Shown: positions 15,907-19,151 of the stretch, in pieces
How the letters are laid out: every line of letters starts with the position of its first letter
Position numbering within the stretch: the first letter of the stretch is position 1
From: Sulfurovum sp.
Lineage (GTDB): Bacteria > Campylobacterota > Campylobacteria > Campylobacterales > Sulfurovaceae
Direction: 5' to 3'
NCBI GenBank assembly: GCA_023955225.1
Contig: JAGSGJ010000036.1
Location: 1 to 19,151, forward strand
Length of the DNA stretch: 19,151 nt
Position numbers and translations under genes: made by a program
Notes under the pieces: model-generated
What the model was told of the DNA's origin: nothing
Seen by the model: only the letters and a program-made list of their open reading frames with translations
Database searches by the model: none

Positions 15907-15993
15907 CCATAAAAGGGGTTACTTTATTCTGTATGGTAGTTTCTGTTTGTCTATTTGGCTCTATTTTTTTAATGTACAATTAATATATGATGT

Positions 15994-15999
15994 TATATA
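15994..15999 (+). promoter_or_regulatory. Candidate -10 box for the DUF6714-like gene
   Basis: TATATA is followed by AAAG 27 bases before the preferred ATG at 16026; TAATAT at 15981-15986 is an alternative. If used, this box places the in-frame ATG at 15987 upstream of the transcript start, which favours the later ATG. Confidence 0.25.
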
Positions 16000-16025
16000 A
16001 AAGTGTAAAAGTTAAAGGAGATAGG

Positions 16026-16505
16026 ATGGATGGACAACAACTCATAGCAGAGATACAGGCAGCTTTTAAAGATGTAGAACTTAAAGATGGCATAGGTATC
16101 AATGAAGCAGATAAAATAGAGGTAGGCGATCGTGACGCATTCATCCAAAAAGGAAGAAATTTAGATAGATTATGGTGGAAATCCTGGAGGGACATAGAAG
16201 ATAAATACATCGCATCATACTCATCTGTGATGGACTTTATGGATGCAGAAGGTCTCCGATGGGCACTGCCAGCCTATATGACTTATATCATAAATCATTA
16301 CAAGGAAGGATCTTTTTCTGTTGATTCAACCATATATATCCTTGAAGAGGGTGCTTTGGGTTCTGATAAACGCGATATATATACAGTGGAGCAAAAAAGA
16401 GTCATCGCACAATTTTTACACTATATGTCAACCCTTGGGGAAGAGTGGGTGGATGTTGGGTCTGCTCAGATGGCACTAGATAAAGTGTGGGGAGAGTATC
16501 TTTAA
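16026..16505 (+). CDS. DUF6714-like hypothetical protein
   Basis: This soluble, acidic protein of 159 residues has no signal peptide or membrane segment. It has an aromatic core Leu-Trp-Trp-Lys-Ser-Trp-Arg-Asp-Ile near residues 48-56 and Leu-Pro-Ala-Tyr-Met-Thr-Tyr near 80-86, the layout I associate with DUF6714. These are small proteins of unknown function that are often encoded near toxin- or polymorphic-type genes, but nothing of that kind is visible here. The ATG at 16026 is chosen because AAAGGAG lies 6 bases upstream; the ATG at 15987 lacks a site. It is a single gene, divergent from argF and convergent with hemB. Confidence 0.75.
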   Translation: MDGQQLIAEIQAAFKDVELKDGIGINEADKIEVGDRDAFIQKGRNLDRLWWKSWRDIEDKYIASYSSVMDFMDAEGLRWALPAYMTYIINHYKEGSFSVDSTIYILEEGALGSDKRDIYTVEQKRVIAQFLHYMSTLGEEWVDVGSAQMALDKVWGEYL

Positions 16506-16539
16506 GTAGCACACTATCATGTACCTCCGAGTACCTCAA

Positions 16540-16548
16540 GGGGGGGGG
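16540..16548 (+). repeat. Poly-G tract (nine G) between convergent genes
   Basis: A run of nine consecutive G lies in the 54-base gap between the DUF6714-like stop and the hemB stop. It is preceded by two imperfect copies of GTACCTC. Such tracts slip during replication in this phylum, but this one is outside both coding regions. Confidence 0.9.
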
Positions 16549-16559
16549 AGAAACGAAGC

Positions 16560-17531
16560 TTACTTTCGTAAGAGTGCCGCCGCTTCCTTTGCATGATAAG
16601 TGATGATGATGTCCGCACCGGCACGTTTAAATGCCATGAGTGTTTCCATCATCACTTTATCGTAGTCTATGACACCCGCTTTCGCTGCCATTTTGAGCAT
16701 AGAATACTCACCGCTGACGTTGTAAACAGCCAATGGAAGCGAAGTGTTGTTTTTTACATCTCTTACTATGTCTAAGTATGCAAGGGCAGGTTTAACCATC
16801 AAGATGTCTGCGCCCTCTTTTTCATCTTCTATACTCTCTTGTATGGCTTCATTTCTGTTAGCCGGATTCATTTGGTAAGATCTTCTGTCTCCAAAAGAGG
16901 GCGAACTTTCTGCTACATCACGGAAAGGACCATAATACGCTGAAGCAAATTTAGTTGAGTAAGACATGACCGGTAAGTTTTCAAATCCTGCACCATCAAG
17001 TCCAGCACGTATGGCAGTGATCATACCATCCATCATCCCTGAAGGCGCTATCATGTCAACACCTGCTTTAGCGTGTACAATGGCTTGTTTGGCCAAGTTG
17101 TCAAGTGTAATGTCATTGTCAACTGTGTGCAAAACAGGGTCTATGACACCACAGTGTCCATGATCCGTGTATTCACAAAAACAAAGGTCAGTCACCACAA
17201 ACATGTCAGGGTGTGCAGCTTTCACTTCACGCACTGTCTGTGCGATGATTCCGTGTTCGCACATTGCGTCAGACCCTACAGAGTCTTTAGTATCTGGAAT
17301 CCCAAAAAGGATGATGGAGTAGATACCAAGTTCTTTCAGTACATCACACTCTTTAACGATCTCATCGATGCTCATTTGGAACACACCGGGCATAGAACCC
17401 ACTTCTTCTTTGATACCTGACCCGCTTTTTGCAAAAAGCGGGTAGATGAAATCATTAACATTCAAATGTGTCTCCTGAAGGAGGTCTCTTAGGACGGGAT
17501 TGATTCTTTTTCTTCTAAAACGTGCAAACAT
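16560..17531 (-). CDS. hemB: Delta-aminolevulinic acid dehydratase (porphobilinogen synthase)
   Basis: HemB condenses two 5-aminolevulinate molecules to porphobilinogen, early in tetrapyrrole synthesis. The 323-residue protein has the zinc triad Cys 117, Cys 119 and Cys 127 in Leu-Cys-Phe-Cys-Glu-Tyr-Thr-Asp-His-Gly-His-Cys, so it is of the zinc-dependent type. The Schiff-base lysines are Lys 194 (Ser-Tyr-Ser-Thr-Lys-Phe) and Lys 247 (Met-Val-Lys-Pro-Ala). A longer reading from an ATG at 17570 adds 13 poorly conserved residues; the ATG at 17531 with GAAGG about 8 bases upstream gives the usual Met-Phe-x-Arg-x-Arg-Arg start. It is divergent from ribA. Confidence 0.96.
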   Translation of the reverse strand: MFARFRRKRINPVLRDLLQETHLNVNDFIYPLFAKSGSGIKEEVGSMPGVFQMSIDEIVKECDVLKELGIYSIILFGIPDTKDSVGSDAMCEHGIIAQTVREVKAAHPDMFVVTDLCFCEYTDHGHCGVIDPVLHTVDNDITLDNLAKQAIVHAKAGVDMIAPSGMMDGMITAIRAGLDGAGFENLPVMSYSTKFASAYYGPFRDVAESSPSFGDRRSYQMNPANRNEAIQESIEDEKEGADILMVKPALAYLDIVRDVKNNTSLPLAVYNVSGEYSMLKMAAKAGVIDYDKVMMETLMAFKRAGADIIITYHAKEAAALLRK

Positions 17532-17559
17532 TACAGTACCTTCATAAATAAATTGTATT

Positions 17560-17565
17560 ATTTTA
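17560..17565 (-). promoter_or_regulatory. Candidate -10 box for hemB
   Basis: TAAAAT on the minus strand lies 29 bases before the hemB ATG and would give a leader of about 23 bases. It supports the shorter hemB start, because the alternative ATG at 17570 would lie upstream of the transcript. Confidence 0.35.
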
Positions 17566-17594
17566 CACAAAAATTCTACAACTTAACGACTAAA

Positions 17595-17622
17595 TACCAA
17601 TTACTAATTACCAATTACTAAT
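17595..17622 (+). repeat. Four tandem copies of the heptamer TACYAAT
   Basis: TACCAAT and TACTAAT alternate twice, a perfect 14-bp unit in two copies, in the 111-base region between the divergent hemB and ribA. The second half overlaps the putative -35 of ribA (17608-17613). Period-7 repeats of this kind can change copy number by slippage. Confidence 0.9.
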
Positions 17623-17636
17623 TAATGGAGTATAAT
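17608..17636 (+). promoter_or_regulatory. ribA promoter (TTACCA, 17 bases, TATAAT)
   Basis: TTACCA at 17608-17613 matches four of six -35 bases and is exactly 17 bases from a perfect TATAAT at 17631-17636. The expected transcript start is about 6-7 bases further, on or next to the ATG at 17643, so the ribA messenger would have essentially no leader. Confidence 0.55.
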
Positions 17637-17642
17637 CTCTTC

Positions 17643-18209
17643 ATGAATACTATAGATATATCACAAATCGCTACTTTACCAACCAAATATGGCACGTTTA
17701 AAATACAAGCTTTTAAAGAAGGCAACAAAGAGCATTTGGCCATTTTTACAGAAGATCTATCGGACGAACCTATCGTGCGTGTGCATTCTGAATGTCTGAC
17801 CGGTGATGCACTTGGTTCAGTGAAGTGTGACTGTGGAGAGCAACTTCATTTTGCACAGGCACTCATCGCAAAAGAGGGTGGGATGATCATTTATCATCGT
17901 CAAGAAGGACGAAATATAGGCCTTCTCAATAAAGTCAATGCCTATGCACTTCAAGATTCAGGTTACGATACTGTAGCAGCAAATCACCAATTAGGATTTA
18001 AAGCAGATGAGCGTACGTATGAAGTAGTAGAGTTTATCTTAAAACATTTTGGCATTAAAAAGCTAAAACTTCTTACCAATAATCCTAAAAAGATAGACAG
18101 TCTGGGTGACATAGAAATCATAGAAATACTACCTATTAAAATCACTCCAAACCCTCATAATGAAGGCTATTTGAAAGTCAAAAAAGAACAGATGGGACAT
18201 CTCCTTTAA
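17643..18209 (+). CDS. ribA: GTP cyclohydrolase II
   Basis: RibA opens GTP to 2,5-diamino-6-ribosylamino-4(3H)-pyrimidinone 5'-phosphate, the first step of riboflavin synthesis. From the ATG at 17643 it has 188 residues, the size of stand-alone E. coli RibA, with no RibB domain. The zinc ligands Cys 51, Cys 62 and Cys 64 are in Cys-Leu-Thr-Gly-Asp-Ala and Lys-Cys-Asp-Cys-Gly, and the catalytic region reads Arg-Gln-Glu-Gly-Arg-Asn-Ile-Gly-Leu. A second GTP-binding motif Leu-Thr-Asn-Asn-Pro-Lys-Lys-Ile follows. An ATG at 17625 is in frame but lies upstream of the -10 box TATAAT; neither ATG has a good ribosome-binding site. Confidence 0.95.
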   Translation: MNTIDISQIATLPTKYGTFKIQAFKEGNKEHLAIFTEDLSDEPIVRVHSECLTGDALGSVKCDCGEQLHFAQALIAKEGGMIIYHRQEGRNIGLLNKVNAYALQDSGYDTVAANHQLGFKADERTYEVVEFILKHFGIKKLKLLTNNPKKIDSLGDIEIIEILPIKITPNPHNEGYLKVKKEQMGHLL

Positions 18210-18398
18210 TCTCTCTAAATATAGTATTTTCTTGACAAATTTGGCCTTCCTCCTTCATTCTAACTCCTTACTTAATTCTGTCTTAAAGAAGAGAGAACTA
18301 AAAATGACCAAGATCTTCTAGTAACGCCTAAAAAATTATGGTTGGAACATATAATTTATGTTGTGATTATGAAAAATATGCCAAAATGTGACATTTAC
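18210..18398. other. Non-coding stretch downstream of ribA
   Basis: This AT-rich DNA has no ORF of note, no clear terminator hairpin and no RNA gene that I recognise. It contains pyrimidine-rich and purine-rich patches (about 18246-18262 and 18286-18300) and an isolated TTGACA-like hexamer. It is the upstream part of a 409-base gap before the Tat-signal gene; the downstream part holds promoters and the riboswitch candidate. Confidence 0.6.
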
Positions 18399-18413
18399 TT
18401 GACAATTTTTGAT

Positions 18414-18419
18414 TATACT
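18414..18419 (+). promoter_or_regulatory. Candidate -10 box, distal promoter of the riboswitch operon
   Basis: TATACT is preceded by TTTTTGAT, the T-rich/TG element often found just before -10 boxes in Campylobacterota sigma-70 promoters. It would start a transcript near 18426, about 55 bases before the aptamer. Confidence 0.4.
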
Positions 18420-18467
18420 CGCATCTGTAAGTCCACATTAAAGTTTATTTGATAGTGTGAAAATTAA

Positions 18468-18473
18468 TATAAT
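18468..18473 (+). promoter_or_regulatory. Candidate -10 box, proximal promoter of the riboswitch operon
   Basis: A perfect TATAAT predicts a start near 18480, immediately before the aptamer at 18484. A TTGATA hexamer at 18449-18454 is only 13 bases away, too close for a normal -35. Confidence 0.45.
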
Positions 18474-18483
18474 TAAGATAAAT

Positions 18484-18569
18484 GCTACACCTGTCGCGAG
18501 GCAGGGCCAGAAAGCCATGGGTCTTTGATGCTATCACTCTATAGCAGTTGAGAAGATCGCCAGGTTACC
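18484..18569 (+). promoter_or_regulatory. Cyclic-di-GMP-I (GEMM-I) riboswitch candidate
   Basis: The fold matches the GEMM-I aptamer layout. P2 is CCTGTC/GGCAGG (18490-18495 with 18500-18505) closed by a GNRA tetraloop, GCGA. A joining segment with GAAAGCC (18510-18516) and GGGTCT follows, comparable to the family's GCAAAGCC...GGGTC. P3 is GGTCTT/AAGATC (18520-18525 with 18553-18558), continuing as a perfect TGCTAT/ATAGCA stem (18529-18534 with 18541-18546). The 3' side ends GCCAGGTTACC, close to the GCCGGGTTACC-type consensus. P1 is weak: G484-C569, T486-A567 and A487-T566 (18xxx numbering) with one mismatch. No clear terminator follows, so control may be translational or may involve the 50 bases before the Tat gene. 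The assignment is from memory of the family consensus. Confidence 0.75.
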
Positions 18570-18618
18570 TACGATTGATAACAATATACCATTGCAATTT
18601 TTAAAGGGAGAGTCATAT

Positions 18619-18807
18619 ATGGCCTTAGATCCAAAAGAAAACCATCAAGAATTAAAAGACGATATACAAAAAGAGCGTCGAACTTTTTTGAAGAAAGCAG
18701 CATATGCAGCACCAGGACTTATAGTGTTGGGACAGTTGGCACGACCTACCAAAACAAAAGCAAACTTTGGACCACCACCAAGTGCGCCAAATTGGCCAGA
18801 TGAGTAA
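18619..18807 (+). CDS. Twin-arginine-signal micro-protein
   Basis: The product has 62 residues. The N-terminal 19 residues are hydrophilic and acidic, then Glu-Arg-Arg-Thr-Phe-Leu-Lys-Lys (Arg 20, Arg 21) and the hydrophobic core Ala-Ala-Tyr-Ala-Ala-Pro-Gly-Leu-Ile-Val-Leu-Gly form a near-consensus Tat signal. Only about 20 residues remain afterwards: a Lys/Thr-rich linker, then Phe-Gly-Pro-Pro-Pro-Ser-Ala-Pro-Asn-Trp-Pro-Asp-Glu. The ATG at 18619 has AAAGGGAG 8 bases upstream; the ATG at 18592 would place that site inside the gene. It is the first gene after the riboswitch and lies 47 bases before the P-domain protein. I know of no function. It could be an exported peptide, a small partner or chaperone of the next protein, or a precursor of a modified peptide; no maturation enzyme is visible before the window ends. 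Confidence 0.8.
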   Translation: MALDPKENHQELKDDIQKERRTFLKKAAYAAPGLIVLGQLARPTKTKANFGPPPSAPNWPDE

Positions 18808-18811
18808 GGGG

Positions 18812-18871
18812 ATGATAATGAAGAAAATAATATTTAATGATCTAAAGGACAGTGATGAAAAATTATTTTAA
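18812..18871 (+). CDS. Possible 19-codon ORF overlapping the next gene's start
   Basis: ATG at 18812 (or 18818) to TAA at 18869-18871 encodes a lysine/aspartate-rich peptide of 17-19 residues. AAGGGG lies 6 bases before the second ATG. The ORF runs past the ATG of the P-domain protein (18855) in another frame, so it could couple or restrain translation of that gene. It may equally be chance. Confidence 0.25.
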   Translation: MIMKKIIFNDLKDSDEKLF

Positions 18872-19151
18872 AAACTTGAGAAAGAAATTGCTTATAGTTT
18901 CGTTATTTGGATTTTTAGTATCAGGAAACTTGGCTATTGCTGGAACAGAATCAGTAACGAACAACACCAGTTTCACCTTTAACAAAGGTAATGGTATTCA
19001 AAATGTCACATTCTCTATGTCATCAGGGACAATTACTGCTGTCACTATTGCTGTAGATATCGATCATGCAAGTAGAAGTGAGCTTGATGTTAGGTTAATA
19101 TCTCCAATTGGTACTGAGGTTATTCTTAGTAAAGAGAATGGAGGTACTGGG
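18855..19151 (+). CDS. Secreted P/Homo B-domain protein (5' part only)
   Basis: Ninety-nine codons are visible before the right edge. Residues 1-30 are a Sec signal peptide: Lys/Arg-rich start, Leu-Leu-Ile-Val-Ser-Leu-Phe-Gly-Phe-Leu-Val core, probable cleavage after Ala-Ile-Ala. From about residue 37 the sequence follows the proprotein convertase P domain (PF01483): Thr-Ile-Thr-Ala-Val-Thr-Ile-Ala-Val-Asp-Ile-Asp-His, then Glu-Leu-Asp-Val-Arg-Leu-Ile-Ser-Pro-Ile-Gly-Thr-Glu-Val. In the family this beta-sandwich sits beside proteases or in large surface and matrix proteins. AAAGGA lies 6 bases before the ATG. With the riboswitch and Tat gene upstream it is probably one c-di-GMP-responsive transcript. 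The total length and other domains are unknown. Confidence 0.85.
   Translation, partial: MKNYFKNLRKKLLIVSLFGFLVSGNLAIAGTESVTNNTSFTFNKGNGIQNVTFSMSSGTITAVTIAVDIDHASRSELDVRLISPIGTEVILSKENGGTG

Noticed and set aside
16521..16540. Direct repeat of GTACCTC between the DUF6714-like gene and hemB
   Set aside because: Only two short imperfect copies, with no structure or gene boundary that depends on them.
18210..18398. Possible small RNA or tRNA in the ribA downstream gap
   Set aside because: No cloverleaf, no stable stem with a U-tract and no recognisable RNA family motif.
18399..18419. TTGACA plus TATACT as a classical -35/-10 pair
   Set aside because: The spacer is only 9 bases, too short for one promoter; the -10 alone with its T-rich upstream element is kept.
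18571..18602. ATTG/CAAT pairings after the aptamer as an expression-platform terminator
   Set aside because: Only 4-bp AT-rich stems; too weak to claim a terminator or anti-terminator.

Overview
The window reads as chromosomal DNA of a chemolithotrophic Campylobacterota (epsilonproteobacterial) relative, most like Sulfurovum or Sulfurimonas. The main reasons are the RuvB sequence, the ArsR/ArsS-type two-component pair, AT-rich intergenic DNA with TATAAT-type -10 boxes and little -35 signal, and the house-keeping gene mix. The genus is an inference from protein style; no database was searched.

Layout. (1) 1-6605, minus strand: trpA, then lgt, then a large double-domain acyl-CoA dehydratase activase, then its dehydratase-like partner, which runs off the left edge. 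The last three genes overlap end to start. (2) 6606-6729: a divergent promoter region with a hairpin and a short repeat-like core. (3) 6730-11837, plus strand: a tight six-gene run, panB, BON-domain lipoprotein, ruvB, AI-2E-family permease, OmpR-type response regulator and ArsS-type histidine kinase, closed by a terminator inside the last codons of the kinase gene. The response regulator has no AUG, GUG or UUG start. (4) 11873-15851, minus strand: argF, hemN and a GlcF/HdrD-like Fe-S protein, separated by hairpin-rich intergenic elements. (5) 16026-18209: a DUF6714-like hypothetical (+), hemB (-) and ribA (+). The hemB/ribA divergent region carries a 7-bp tandem repeat, and ribA appears to be leaderless. 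(6) 18210-19151: a gene-poor stretch, then a promoter, a GEMM-I (cyclic-di-GMP-I) class riboswitch candidate, a 62-residue twin-arginine-signal micro-protein, a 19-codon overlapping ORF, and the start of a secreted protein with a P/Homo B (proprotein convertase P) domain, cut by the right edge.

How they fit. Most genes are biosynthetic or maintenance functions (Trp, pantothenate, Arg, haem, riboflavin, lipoprotein maturation, Holliday-junction migration). Two parts are unusual. One is the two-activase radical dehydratase system at the left. The other is the c-di-GMP-controlled export cassette at the right, which is the best candidate here for an undescribed system: a second-messenger RNA switch in front of a tiny Tat-exported peptide and a large secreted P-domain protein.
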